In this document: positions 27,265 to 35,975 of the stretch, in pieces
Position numbering within the stretch: position 1 is the stretch's first letter
Layout: each line of letters starts with the position of its first letter
Source of the DNA: an uncultured Allorhizobium sp.
GTDB lineage: Bacteria > Pseudomonadota > Alphaproteobacteria > Rhizobiales > Rhizobiaceae
Length of the DNA: 64,000 bases
NCBI GenBank assembly: GCA_958439205.1
Contig: OY288189.1
Span: 2,743,001-2,807,000, forward strand
Direction: 5' to 3'
Program-made: the position numbers and the translations under genes
Notes under the pieces: model-generated
What the model was told of the DNA's origin: nothing
The model's input: only the letters and a program-made list of their open reading frames with translations
Databases searched by the model: none

Positions 27265-29298
27265 CTACTCCCTGCTCCTCCGCCGTCTCCGCCCGCCGCC
27301 TTCGCCATCGCCCTCCGACAGCACCTTCCGCTCCGGCAGCGTCACGGCCGCCGACAGCTTCGGGAAGGGATCCACCTTGTTCGGCAGGGCCATGGCGTCG
27401 ATGAAGAGTTGCTGGAAGTGGGGTTCCAGCGCCGTTTCGATCTTTTCGATGCGGGTGACGGTTTCCTCGATTTCGCGGCGGTGGTCGCGGTTGAGGAGGG
27501 CCATCAGGGCGCCGGTGCCGGCGGCGTTGCCGACGGCTTTGACTTCCGACAGTTCGCAATCGGGGATGAGGCCCAGCACCATCGCATATTTCGGATCGAT
27601 GAAGGAGCCGAAGGCGCCGGCGAAGCGGATGGTGTCTACGGTTTCGACCTCGAGCTTTTCCATCAGCAGCTTGATGCCCGCATAGAGGGCGGCCTTGGCG
27701 AGCTGGATGGCGCGAACGTCGTTCTGCGTCACCGTGATCTTCTGGGCGCCGTCATGCAGCAGGTAGGAGAAGGTGCGGCCGTTTTCGAGGATGCGCGGGC
27801 TTTTGACCGCCATGCCGCCATCGACGACGCCATCGGTCGAGATGACGCCGGAGAGATACATTTCGGCGACAACTTCGATGATCGCCGAGCCGCAGATCCC
27901 GGTGATGCCGGTCTTTTCGGCGGCCTCGGCAAAACCTTCCTCGTTCGACCACTGCTCGACGCCGATCACCTTGAAGCGGGGTTCCAGCGTTTCCGGGTCG
28001 ATGCGGACGCGCTCGATGGCGCCGGGGGCGGCGCGCTGGCCGCAGGAGATTTCGGCACCTTCGAAGGCAGGACCTGTCGGGGAGGAGGCGGCAACCGTGC
28101 GTTCCCGGTTACCAAGCACGATCTCGGCATTGGTACCGACATCGACCATCAGCATCATCTTGTCCTGGCGGTGCGGGCCTTCCGAGAGCGTGGCGCCGGC
28201 GGCGTCAGCCCCGACATGGCCGGCGATGCAGGGCAGGAGATAGGTGCGGGCGCCGGGGTTGAGCGATAGCTCGATGTCTGAGGCTTTGCAGGAGATCGCA
28301 CCGGAGACGGCGAGCGCGAAGGGCGCCTGGCCAAGCTCGGTCGGGTCGATGCCGAGGAAGAGGTGGTGCATGATCGGGTTGGCGACGAAGACGGCATCGA
28401 GGATGTCGGTTCTCGCCACGCCGCCGGAGGCGCAGACCTGGTCGACGAGGTCAGAGACGGCCTGGCGGACGGCCTTGGTCATGGCTTCGCGGCCATCGGG
28501 GTTCATCATCACATAGGAGACGCGGCTCATGAGATCCTCGCCGAAGCGGATCTGCGGGTTGGACGCGCCGGAGGAGGCGACGATGCGGCCTGAGAGCAGC
28601 GAGACCAAGTGCATGGCGATGGTGGTGGAGCCGATGTCGCAGGCGATGCCATAGGCCTCGTTGTGCAGGCCGGGCCAGAGCGCAATCACCGTCGGGCGCG
28701 AGGTTGCGCTGTCGCGGTGGATGGCGGCGGTGACGGTGAAATTTTCCTTGCGCAGGATCTTTTGCGCCTGGGGCAGCAGATAGGGTTCGATCTGCAGATC
28801 GGTGTAGCCCCAGTCCTTTTCCAGCATGACCTTCATGCGGTCGAGATCGCCGAGCGGCTTGTGCATGTCGGGTTCGTCGACCTCGACATAGCAGAGATGG
28901 ACGGCCGGGTTGCGCTCGATGACGCGGTCGGAGGCCGCCTTGCGCACGACCTGGGCATTCACCACGGCATCCTGCGGCACGTCGACGACGAGGTCGCCCT
29001 GGATGGTGGTCGAACAGGAGAGGCGGCGACCCTCGGGCAGGGTGCGGACCTCGGCGTAACGCTTTTCCTTCGGCCCGACGGGCGAGATATGGTCGTTGGA
29101 CGAGGTGATGCCGTGTTTGGCGAACTGGCCTTCTTGGACCTCGATCTGGCAGCGCCCGCAGGTGGCTCTGCCGCCGCAGACGCTCTCGACATACACGCCG
29201 AGCGTGCGGGCGGCCTCCAGCACCGAGGTGCCGACGGGGAAATGGCCACGCTTGCCGGAGGGCATGAAGAGGACGAGGGGATCTGCGGTCTCGGTCAT
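27265..29298 (-). CDS. RACo-type reductive activator of corrinoid proteins (ferredoxin plus DUF4445 ASKHA)
   Basis: 677 residues. The N-terminal plant-type [2Fe-2S] ferredoxin domain has ligands C41, C47, C50 (CGGRATCGRC) and C95 (RRLSCSTT). The large C-terminal ASKHA-type ATPase domain (DUF4445) contains YGIACDIGSTTIAMHLVSL and MLMVDVGTNAEIVLGNRE. Such proteins use ATP to return inactive Co(II)-corrinoid to Co(I) during methyl transfer. The last residues form an Arg/Gly tail (GEGGGRRRRRSRE) also echoed in other proteins of the module. It belongs with the corrinoid, methyltransferase and MeTr genes nearby. Confidence 0.93.
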   Translation of the reverse strand: MTETADPLVLFMPSGKRGHFPVGTSVLEAARTLGVYVESVCGGRATCGRCQIEVQEGQFAKHGITSSNDHISPVGPKEKRYAEVRTLPEGRRLSCSTTIQGDLVVDVPQDAVVNAQVVRKAASDRVIERNPAVHLCYVEVDEPDMHKPLGDLDRMKVMLEKDWGYTDLQIEPYLLPQAQKILRKENFTVTAAIHRDSATSRPTVIALWPGLHNEAYGIACDIGSTTIAMHLVSLLSGRIVASSGASNPQIRFGEDLMSRVSYVMMNPDGREAMTKAVRQAVSDLVDQVCASGGVARTDILDAVFVANPIMHHLFLGIDPTELGQAPFALAVSGAISCKASDIELSLNPGARTYLLPCIAGHVGADAAGATLSEGPHRQDKMMLMVDVGTNAEIVLGNRERTVAASSPTGPAFEGAEISCGQRAAPGAIERVRIDPETLEPRFKVIGVEQWSNEEGFAEAAEKTGITGICGSAIIEVVAEMYLSGVISTDGVVDGGMAVKSPRILENGRTFSYLLHDGAQKITVTQNDVRAIQLAKAALYAGIKLLMEKLEVETVDTIRFAGAFGSFIDPKYAMVLGLIPDCELSEVKAVGNAAGTGALMALLNRDHRREIEETVTRIEKIETALEPHFQQLFIDAMALPNKVDPFPKLSAAVTLPERKVLSEGDGEGGGRRRRRSRE

Positions 29299-29357
29299 TC
29301 TGGTCTTTCACTTAGTGGGGCATTCCCCCGTGTCATGCGTGTACGGCCTCGGCCGTT

Positions 29358-29618
29358 TTACTTGGCGACCGTCTTTTCCAAGGCCTCCCGGATCAGGCGG
29401 GTGTACGGAATACCCCTTTCCTGTGCCTTGGCCTTGATCGCCGAAAGCAGGGCTTCCGGCAGTCTCATGTTCAGTTGTGCCGACTTCTTTTCGAACTCGA
29501 ACTGGACGGGTTTGAAGCCGGACAAGTCGTATTCGGAAAGGTCTGCAGTGTCGACGAAGGCTTCGGCCTCTTCGTCGGAATGCAAAACCGGCATTTGCTT
29601 GCCCTTACCGTTGCTCAT
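29358..29618 (-). CDS. brnA: BrnA-type antitoxin
   Basis: 86 residues from the ATG at 29618, inside the end of brnT (14-bp overlap); the frame is open further upstream but only as an overlap of brnT. The ribbon-helix-helix part is at the C-terminus (QLNMRLPEALLSAIKAKA, then GIPYTRLIREALEKTV). BrnA neutralises the BrnT ribonuclease and represses the promoter. Confidence 0.82.
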   Translation of the reverse strand: MSNGKGKQMPVLHSDEEAEAFVDTADLSEYDLSGFKPVQFEFEKKSAQLNMRLPEALLSAIKAKAQERGIPYTRLIREALEKTVAK

Positions 29619-29892
29619 AGCGCCTGATCTCCCGTTCGTGCATGTAACGCGCGCTGATCGGTCGGATGAGAATTCCGAACTCGCTTTCGCGCAAGGTGAA
29701 GACGATGAAGACGTGCCGGCCTTCCGCAGTGGTTCCGATCGCACGCTTTCGGTCTTCACCAACCGTGGGGTCGGGGTAGACCGATGGCGTTCTCATGAAC
29801 ACCTGCTCGATTTCCGGTTTCGTCAGGCCATGCTTGGCACATTTCGGCCAATTGCCGCTGTCCCAATCAAAGCCGGAAATCGATCGCTTCAT
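29605..29892 (-). CDS. brnT: BrnT-type ribonuclease toxin
   Basis: 95 residues with the RelE-like BrnT pattern: FDWDSGNWPKCAKHGLTKPE, IGTTAEGRHVFIVFTLR and the terminal RPISARYMHEREIRRYE. BrnT cleaves mRNA under stress. The toxin gene precedes the antitoxin, as in other brnTA modules. The pair separates the RACo-type gene from the rest of the minus-strand one-carbon genes. Confidence 0.85.
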   Translation of the reverse strand: MKRSISGFDWDSGNWPKCAKHGLTKPEIEQVFMRTPSVYPDPTVGEDRKRAIGTTAEGRHVFIVFTLRESEFGILIRPISARYMHEREIRRYEQR

Positions 29893-29902
29893 CTCTCCAC
29901 AC

Positions 29903-29926
29903 TACACGTTTGTATAGGCAAATGTA
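29903..29926. promoter_or_regulatory. Putative brnTA autoregulatory operator
   Basis: TACA-CG-TTTG-TATAGG-CAAA-TGTA (29903-29926) is an imperfect dyad 11 bp upstream of the brnT ATG, the place where BrnA is expected to bind. Confidence 0.5.
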
Positions 29927-29946
29927 AAACGGCAGGGTTTGTGCTG

Positions 29947-30921
29947 TTACTCCGTTGCAGCACCGCCACCGACGCGGGCGGCACGGCCGCCGCGGCGGCC
30001 GCCGCCGGTGGAGGCAGAGGCGGGGGATGCGGTCGGGGCTGCATGGGCGCCGCCTTCGGCGGGCTTGTAGTCGCGGTAGGTCTTGATCCAGTTGTAGCAG
30101 TTCTCGTCGGTGCCATTGAGCACGTTGGCAGCGCGGACGGCTTCCATTTCCTGTGGGCGGCAGGGGTTCATGATGGCGGAGGTCATGCCCGCACCGATGA
30201 CCATAGGGATGAAGCCGGCATTGATGCCGTGGCGATGGGGCAGGCCGAAGGAGATGTTGGAAAGGCCACAGGTGGTGTTGACCTTCAACTCTTCGCGCAG
30301 ACGCCGGATAAGGGCAAAGACCTGCAGGCCTGCCGAACCGATGGCGCCGATCGGCATAACCAGCGGGTCGACGACGATGTCATGCGGCTTGATGCCGTAA
30401 TCCATGGCGCGCTCGACGATCTTCTTGGCAACGGCGAAGCGGACGTCCGGATCCTGGGAGATGCCGGTTTCGTCGTTGGAGATCGCGACGACCGGGACGT
30501 TGTACTTGGCGCAGAGCGGCAGGATGGCTTCGAGCTTTTCTTCCTCGCCGGTGACCGAATTGACCAGCGGGCGACCCTTGGCGACCTTCAGGGCTGCCTC
30601 GATGGCGGCCGTGACGGATGAGTCGATAGCGAGTGGCACGTCGACGAGGCCCTGGACGATTTCCATGGTCTGGACGAGCAGGCCCGGCTCGGTTTCGTTC
30701 GGGTTGACGGAGGTTACACCGGCATTGATGTCGAGCATGGTGGCGCCAGCGGCGACCTGTTCCAGCGCATCCTTGATGACGGTCTCGAAATTGCCGGCCT
30801 GCATTTCGGCGGCGAGCTTCTTGCGACCCGTCGGATTGATGCGCTCGCCGATGACGCAGAAGGGCTGGTCGAAACCGATGATGATTTCCTTGGTGGCGGA
30901 TGCGACGATGGTGCGGGTCAT
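29947..30921 (-). CDS. Methyltetrahydrofolate:corrinoid methyltransferase (MeTr/MtrH-like)
   Basis: 324 residues forming a pterin-binding TIM barrel: PFCVIGERINPTGRKK, then AGATMLDINAGV, PLAIDSSV and TTCGLSNISFGLPHRHG are the diagnostic segments of AcsE/MtvA-type enzymes. It moves a methyl group between the corrinoid protein and tetrahydrofolate in the cytosol. The C-terminal ~38 residues form an extra Ala/Gly/Arg-rich tail (STGGGRRGGRAARVGGG) absent from typical members. It lies upstream of brnTA and downstream of the MetF-like gene on the same strand. Confidence 0.92.
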   Translation of the reverse strand: MTRTIVASATKEIIIGFDQPFCVIGERINPTGRKKLAAEMQAGNFETVIKDALEQVAAGATMLDINAGVTSVNPNETEPGLLVQTMEIVQGLVDVPLAIDSSVTAAIEAALKVAKGRPLVNSVTGEEEKLEAILPLCAKYNVPVVAISNDETGISQDPDVRFAVAKKIVERAMDYGIKPHDIVVDPLVMPIGAIGSAGLQVFALIRRLREELKVNTTCGLSNISFGLPHRHGINAGFIPMVIGAGMTSAIMNPCRPQEMEAVRAANVLNGTDENCYNWIKTYRDYKPAEGGAHAAPTASPASASTGGGRRGGRAARVGGGAATE

Positions 30922-30999
30922 TTCAGTCCTCCGGTCGATGCCGGCTCTCGCACGGCGGGAATGGGATGTGCCGGCAATTGCCGGGAAAAAGCAATGCGG

Positions 31000-32097
31000 T
31001 CAGTGGGTTTGCGAATGGGCCGCGCGGCCTGCCATTTCCTGCTGGTCCTGGACGGGGTCGGCACCGATCTCGCGCATGCGCTGGGCAGCGATGTCATCGG
31101 CGCGGGCATGTTCGCGCTTCCAGGGCTGGCGACCCTTGAGGATGCCGGATTCATGCACGATCTCGGCGACATATTCTTCCTGGCGATAGGCCATGACATG
31201 CACGCCGGAGACGCCCTCGATCTCCTTCACCTCGTTGATGATGTCGATGCAGAGCTGCTTGCCTTCCTTCTTCTGGTCCTGTGCGCCCTCGAGGCGGGCG
31301 ATCACATGGTCCGGAATGTGGATGCCCGGCACGTTGGAGCGGATCCACTTGGCGGTCTTGGCGGAGGCGAGCGGGCCGACGCCGACCAGAATGTAGCATT
31401 TCTCGTGGAAGCCTAGGTCGCGGACTTTGTTCATGTATTCGCGGAACATCGGCACGTCGAAGCAATACTGGCTCTGGACGAACTGGGCGCCGGCCTCGAT
31501 CTTCTTGCCAAGACGATAGGGGCGGAAGTCGTAAGGGGGCGCAAAGGGGTTGATGGCGGCGCCGAGGAAGACCTTTGGCGGAGTGGTCAGCTTGCGGCCA
31601 GAGAGGAATTTCGATTCGTCGCGCATGGTGCGGACGGTTTCCAAGAGCGACATGCAGTCGAGGTCGAAGACGGGCTTGGCGCCCGGCTGGTCGCCGGCCT
31701 GAACGCCGTCGCCCGTCAAGCACATGATGTTGGCGACACCCATGGCGGCCGCCCCCAGCACGTCGCCCTGGATCGCGATGCGGTTCTTGTCGCGGCAGGC
31801 GATCTGCATGATCGGGGCGTAGCCCATGCGGGTCAGAAGCGCGCAGATGCCGACGGAGGACATGTGGCAATTGGCGCCTGACGCGTCGACCGCATTGATG
31901 CCGTCGACCCAGCCGTCGAAAACCTTGGCGCGCTCATAGACGTCTTCCGGGTCGGCGCTGTCGGGTGGGTTGAGTTCAGCGGTGACGGCGAATTCGCCGC
32001 GGCGCAGCACGCGCTCCAGGCGGCCGAGCGAGGAATGGCCGGGCAGGGGATCAAGCGGCAGGTGGACGCCAAGCGGATTTTCGTCGATTTGGGCCAT
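31000..32097 (-). CDS. Methylenetetrahydrofolate reductase, MetF-like
   Basis: 365 residues of the FAD-dependent MTHFR barrel (GEFAVTAELNPPDSADPED, then MQIACRDKNRIAIQGDVLGA, NIMCLTGDG, AGAQFVQSQYCFD). In this setting it probably runs in the oxidative direction, from methyl-THF to methylene-THF, with MetV and possibly the ferredoxin-like protein as electron partners. Four bases separate it from the metV-like gene upstream, so they are one operon. An Arg/His-containing extension follows the catalytic barrel. Confidence 0.9.
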   Translation of the reverse strand: MAQIDENPLGVHLPLDPLPGHSSLGRLERVLRRGEFAVTAELNPPDSADPEDVYERAKVFDGWVDGINAVDASGANCHMSSVGICALLTRMGYAPIMQIACRDKNRIAIQGDVLGAAAMGVANIMCLTGDGVQAGDQPGAKPVFDLDCMSLLETVRTMRDESKFLSGRKLTTPPKVFLGAAINPFAPPYDFRPYRLGKKIEAGAQFVQSQYCFDVPMFREYMNKVRDLGFHEKCYILVGVGPLASAKTAKWIRSNVPGIHIPDHVIARLEGAQDQKKEGKQLCIDIINEVKEIEGVSGVHVMAYRQEEYVAEIVHESGILKGRQPWKREHARADDIAAQRMREIGADPVQDQQEMAGRAAHSQTH

Positions 32098-32101
32098 GCT
32101 C

Positions 32102-32701
32102 TCAGACTTCCTTTGCCGTCTGTTTTTCCCGCTCGGCGGCAGCTTCTGCCGTGACGCGCAGCCAGGAGGATGTTTCGCGCAGCGACTGGTTGACCGGCTT
32201 CTGCACCTTCAGGATCGCGTCGCCGGCGACCATGTTGCGCGAGCCGTTCCAGGCCTGGACCCAGACGCAGGGCATATCCGGCTCGACTTCGCAATTGCCA
32301 TTGGCGCGCACGCCCCCGCAGGGGCCATTGCGCAGCTGCTTGGGACAGTTCATCGGGCAGGACATGCCGGTCGAGGACAAGACGCACTGGCCGCACATGC
32401 GACAGTCGAAGAGCAGGCCCTTCACATTGCGCTCGACGAAGGTGACCGGGGTTTCGACGCGGTTATAGCCGAGCTTCTTCCAGACCGGATGGAGGAAGAG
32501 GAAGGCATTGGCGAAATTGCGGTAGAACCATTCAAGGAAGCGCGAATTGCGCACGGCCCAGAGGCGGATGGTATAGGAGCGGCGGGCGCGGCGGTTGGGC
32601 GAAACGCCCGCCGGTGTGAAGGCCCCGGTCTTTGCCTTGGCGGCCGGGGCAGCATTGCCTTTTTTCGGCGGGCCGGGATCGACGAGCACGGGTTCAGCCA
32701 T
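32102..32701 (-). CDS. MetV-like Fe-S protein, partner of methylene-THF reductase
   Basis: 199 residues from the ATG at 32701; its start overlaps the end of the small PF13769-type gene by 8 bp. The C-terminal half is the MTHFR_C/MetV Cys-rich module (FDCRMCGQCVLSSTGMSC, then CPKQLRNGPCGGVR and MPCVW) expected to bind a [4Fe-4S] cluster. In acetogens MetV forms a complex with MetF. The N-terminal ~45 residues are Lys/Ala/Arg-rich and probably disordered. Confidence 0.88.
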   Translation of the reverse strand: MAEPVLVDPGPPKKGNAAPAAKAKTGAFTPAGVSPNRRARRSYTIRLWAVRNSRFLEWFYRNFANAFLFLHPVWKKLGYNRVETPVTFVERNVKGLLFDCRMCGQCVLSSTGMSCPMNCPKQLRNGPCGGVRANGNCEVEPDMPCVWVQAWNGSRNMVAGDAILKVQKPVNQSLRETSSWLRVTAEAAAEREKQTAKEV

Positions 32702-32996
32702 TGTCGCGGCCTCCGGCATGGACGAGAGCGACGAGGCGGGCCTTGTCGTAGGCGGCTTCGATTTCGGCGGCAGCGGTTTCGGCCTCGGCTTCGAGGTCGT
32801 CACCGACAGGGACCGGATCGGCCTTGCGCCAGTCGGCGAGATAGGCGTCGGTTTCAGCGGCGCCTGAGCGCATGGCGGCCATGTCGATCGCCTCGGTGAA
32901 GCGCAGCGATAGCTCGCGCTTGGCCGATTTGCGACCCTGCTTGACGATGACCTGCGCGGGAATATCCCGCCAGAAAACGACGATCTTGTCTGCCAT
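32694..32996 (-). CDS. Small protein of the 'virulence factor' family (PF13769)
   Basis: 100 residues starting KIVVFWRDIPAQVIVKQG. This family is annotated as 'virulence factor', but in alphaproteobacteria it is found with MetV/MetF-like genes, so a role in one-carbon transfer is more likely. No catalytic motif is evident. It overlaps the metV-like gene by 8 bp. Confidence 0.75.
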   Translation of the reverse strand: MADKIVVFWRDIPAQVIVKQGRKSAKRELSLRFTEAIDMAAMRSGAAETDAYLADWRKADPVPVGDDLEAEAETAAAEIEAAYDKARLVALVHAGGRDNG

Positions 32997-33104
32997 GCCA
33001 CTCTCTCCCTTTGACGGCAGAATGCACGGGGGGCATTCGCCGGACTGCGCTTTTCACGACGTCGCTTGTCGCCAAAAACGACGCTGCTGCCAGTCCCGGT
33101 GTTT

Positions 33105-33893
33105 TTACCAGATTCGCCGCGTGACGCCGCACCAGATCCAGGACCAGAGCGTCGGCGGGAAGCGGAGCGCCGAGGGGCCGTCGGGCGTCTTCGGGGCAAG
33201 GCGACCGGCAAGCGCGTCTTCGAGGGATCGTCTGGTGATGTCGAGGGAAGCGATGGTCAGTAGCAGCGGGTAGGTGGAGATGAAATCGGCTGATGCAGGC
33301 CGGGTGCGGACCTCGTAGAGCGTGCCGCCGGTATCGGTGCCGGCATCAACGAGGTGGAGCGTGGCGCCGAAATTCTCAGAATCGTTTTCGCGCAGCGACC
33401 AGTAGCCGCCCATCTGGCCGCGATAGTTGGGATTGATGCCGGCATGCAGATTGATGACCGGGCAGGGCATGGCCGCGATCTGGCGCGCCGACATGAGGCG
33501 GGTGGAGACGAGCAGGATGGCGCCGGGGCCAATCTGCTGGATCAGGTCCTTCGTCTCCGCTGCATTTATCGAGGTGACGGGGTGGATCGGGATGGTGTCC
33601 GGAAGGACGCGGTCAAACCCATGAAGGCTCAGCAGTTCAGCGACGCGGCGGTCGGCGAGGCGGCGCAGAAGGCGGGCGGCGACCATGGTGCCGAGCTGGC
33701 CTGATGCGGCGATCCAGCCCAGCTTCCTGGCACGGCGGCGGGTGATCTCGCCCTTGCCCTCGGCATTTTCCAGGATGACGTGAACATCCATGCCGGATTT
33801 CACGAGGTGCTGGACGACGATGGTCGGATTGAGGCCGCCGGCGGTCATGACGACCACCGGGCGGCGGGACGTGTCCGTAACGGGCTGAGACAT
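33105..33893 (-). CDS. Formyltransferase-like protein (Formyl_trans_N fold)
   Basis: 262 residues. The formyltransferase catalytic set is preserved: Asn and His in CPVINLHAGINPNYRGQM and Asp in HLVDAGTDTGGTLYE, matching the N-H-D triad of 10-formyl-THF transferases. It is shorter than methionyl-tRNA formyltransferase and lacks its C-terminal domain. A role in formyl-THF use within the one-carbon module is inferred. It shares one base (TGATG) with the exoD-type stop, indicating cotranscription. Confidence 0.75.
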   Translation of the reverse strand: MSQPVTDTSRRPVVVMTAGGLNPTIVVQHLVKSGMDVHVILENAEGKGEITRRRARKLGWIAASGQLGTMVAARLLRRLADRRVAELLSLHGFDRVLPDTIPIHPVTSINAAETKDLIQQIGPGAILLVSTRLMSARQIAAMPCPVINLHAGINPNYRGQMGGYWSLRENDSENFGATLHLVDAGTDTGGTLYEVRTRPASADFISTYPLLLTIASLDITRRSLEDALAGRLAPKTPDGPSALRFPPTLWSWIWCGVTRRIW

Positions 33894-34540
33894 CAGACGA
33901 CGAGCGAGACGACGGCGACTGCGGTGTAGACGACGAAGCCCGCGATCATCAGAGACAGGATGCCGATGACGCAGCCAGCGAGGACGCCGAGGCCATCACG
34001 CTGGGAATGCGCAAAGCCAAGGACGGCAAGCGCAAAGGCCGGCGGCCAGTTGCCGAGCGGGATGGGCAGGAAGACGACGATCGCAAGGATCAGCGCCAAG
34101 ACACCGATGACCCGTTCGGCGAAGCGGCTTTCAAACAGCCAGAAGCGGGGGATGACCAGCTTTTCGGCCCAACGCATCCAGGGAACGAGACGCTTGACGA
34201 TGGCCTCGAAGGTCTGCGGCTCGACGCCGTAGTCGCTGACGATGCGCGGAAAGAAGACCCGACCGCCGGGGGACATGGCCATCTGCCAGGCGACGAAGAC
34301 GAGCGGCAGGCCGAGGATGAAGGTGCTGCCGGGCGGCAGAGGCACGAGATTGGGAAGCGCAAAGACCAGGAGGAAGGCGCCAAAGGAGCGGTCCTGCAGC
34401 GCGATCGCGATGTCGCGGATCGTCACCTTGCGCTCCGTTGTGCGAGCCAGGCGGACCAGAAGATCCGAAAGGTTTTCGGGATGATTGTGTTCACGCGCGG
34501 TGACGAGATCCGCCACCCATGTTTCCGCCCTGTCGGTCAT
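33893..34540 (-). CDS. ExoD-family membrane protein
   Basis: 215 residues from the ATG at 34540 (MTDRAETW). The ExoD signature is seen in ITIALQD-like IRDIAIALQDRSFGAFLLV, then FALPNLVPLPPGSTFILGLP and several C-terminal helices. ExoD in Sinorhizobium affects exopolysaccharide production and alkaline tolerance. It heads the minus-strand run that continues into the formyltransferase-like gene, but a functional link to one-carbon metabolism is not obvious. Confidence 0.85.
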   Translation of the reverse strand: MTDRAETWVADLVTAREHNHPENLSDLLVRLARTTERKVTIRDIAIALQDRSFGAFLLVFALPNLVPLPPGSTFILGLPLVFVAWQMAMSPGGRVFFPRIVSDYGVEPQTFEAIVKRLVPWMRWAEKLVIPRFWLFESRFAERVIGVLALILAIVVFLPIPLGNWPPAFALAVLGFAHSQRDGLGVLAGCVIGILSLMIAGFVVYTAVAVVSLVV

Positions 34541-34740
34541 GCTTGATTCTCTTGGTTTTTGTTGACCTAGCCCCACGTTTGCACGGGGATATTACAGGGG
34601 GATTAAAAGCCGGCAGGGTCGCAGTTCACGCTTTTGGGAATGGTGAAGGGAGGGTGAAGAATGGGTGGCGAGCACCTTGCAGACGCTTGACCCATTCGCC
34701 TACCTTTGATTGATGCTGCGAAACGGGGACACGACTTTCG

Positions 34741-35019
34741 ATGGACGAGGACACTTCCAATTCTTCCAAGGCGGTGGCGTCGGTTCATCCGAACCCATGG
34801 AAGCAGATGACGACTTTTGAACAGGTGTTCCTCAGTCTCTTTCTCGCTGCTCTGGTGCTGTTTGTAGTGCTTGTCTCCGTCTTCTGGTCCTGGAAAGCGG
34901 TCGGGCTCATTTTTCTGGCGGTCGTTCTGTCACGTGTCCCATTTCTGATGCTTCTCCAACTCGCCTTTGTCGCCTTCCTCATCCTGGCTTTCGGCTGGAT
35001 GCTCCACTCTATGATGTGA
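34741..35019 (+). CDS. Small two-to-three-helix membrane protein, unknown
   Basis: 92 residues with a polar N-terminus of about 22 residues and then hydrophobic helices (QVFLSLFLAALVLFVVLVSV, VGLIFLAVVLSRVPFLMLL, AFVAFLILAFGWML). The ATG at 34741 has no strong ribosome-binding site. It stands alone on the plus strand between ExoD and an entericidin-like gene. Family not recognised. Confidence 0.6.
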   Translation: MDEDTSNSSKAVASVHPNPWKQMTTFEQVFLSLFLAALVLFVVLVSVFWSWKAVGLIFLAVVLSRVPFLMLLQLAFVAFLILAFGWMLHSMM

Positions 35020-35115
35020 CCGACGGAGATATGGACTTATCCGAATAGGCCCCTGCCTTGATTTTTCCTTGCTTCTTTGCGAGCCAGATCGGGTCGGAAC
35101 AGACGGGGAATCAGG

Positions 35116-35283
35116 ATGACTGCAACTCTTCAACGCTCCACAGCTGTCGTGGCCGTGCTGGTCGCGGTGACGCTTGGCCTTTCCTCCTGCGGAAACACGA
35201 TCCGCGGAATTGGCAATGATCTCGGCAATGCGGTGGATGCGACCCAGGATGCGGGGCGCAGCGTTGCGAACTCGGTGCGCTGA
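35116..35283 (+). CDS. Entericidin-like small lipoprotein, copy 1
   Basis: 55 residues from the ATG at 35116 with AATCAGG nearby. A lipoprotein signal (VAVTLGLSSC) is followed by the entericidin EcnA/EcnB core GNTIRGIGNDLGNAVDATQD. Entericidins are tiny membrane lipopeptides, some with bacteriolytic activity, possibly used in programmed stress response. A diverged second copy lies 0.7 kb downstream. Confidence 0.8.
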   Translation: MTATLQRSTAVVAVLVAVTLGLSSCGNTIRGIGNDLGNAVDATQDAGRSVANSVR

Positions 35284-35311
35284 AGCCGAAGGTAACTTAG
35301 TCTCAGAGGCG

Positions 35312-35938
35312 TCAGGCGGCTGAAGCCGAAACTCGGGCGGCTGCGACGAGTTCGGGTTGGAGATCGCCGTAGCCGGTGAAGCGGTATTCGTAATCCAGCT
35401 TCAGATAGTCTGCCGCCCATTTTGCCTTGGCCCGTAGTTCGGCATCCTCGGTCTGGGCGAGATAGACGATCTTCGTGTAATTGCCGAAGACCATGTCGCG
35501 CAGTTCGGGATGGCGGTCGAGCTTCAGAGGTTCGATGACGAAGGCCTCGAACTGGCGGGTGATGAGATCCGTCAGGTAAAAGGCGGTGAATTCCGTTTCG
35601 CATTCGGCGAGGAATTTTTCCGTGCCGGAAAAGAAGGCATAGCAATGAGGGCCTGACAGCCGCTCGATGCCTTCCTCGCGACAGATTTTGTCGACTTCAC
35701 CCTGGGTGCCGCATTCCGCATAGCCGATGAAGATGTTTTCGTGGCCTGAGGCGCGGGCTTCCGCGATCTTTTCGCGCAGGGCCGGTGCGATGCGCTCCGG
35801 CCAGACATGCCAGATGGCGGGCAGGCATTCCAGCGTCAGATGGTCCAGTCCGTTGAGGGCTTTTACGGCCAGAATCTCGCGCGCAATAGCGCCGCACGCA
35901 ATCACGTGAACCTTTTCCGATTTCGCGCGTTGTTCCAT
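35312..35938 (-). CDS. DUF1638 protein of the one-carbon module
   Basis: 208 residues from the ATG at 35938 (MEQRAKSE). Typical DUF1638 segments are VHVIACGAIAREIL, then IFIGYAECGTQGEVDK and FLAECETEFTAFYLTDL, with conserved Cys residues (ACG, AECGT, ECE) that could bind metal or cluster. The family has no assigned reaction but recurs beside MttB-type methyltransferase and corrinoid genes in alphaproteobacteria. It is on the same strand as the corrinoid gene, separated by small plus-strand genes. Confidence 0.85.
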   Translation of the reverse strand: MEQRAKSEKVHVIACGAIAREILAVKALNGLDHLTLECLPAIWHVWPERIAPALREKIAEARASGHENIFIGYAECGTQGEVDKICREEGIERLSGPHCYAFFSGTEKFLAECETEFTAFYLTDLITRQFEAFVIEPLKLDRHPELRDMVFGNYTKIVYLAQTEDAELRAKAKWAADYLKLDYEYRFTGYGDLQPELVAAARVSASAA

Positions 35939-35975
35939 CGCAATCCACTCGTTACCAGACAGAAGGTACATTCAC

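Noticed and set aside
28609..30621. 670-codon plus-strand frame across RACo, brnTA and MeTr
   Set aside because: Covers four well-supported minus-strand genes and shows no protein-like motifs.
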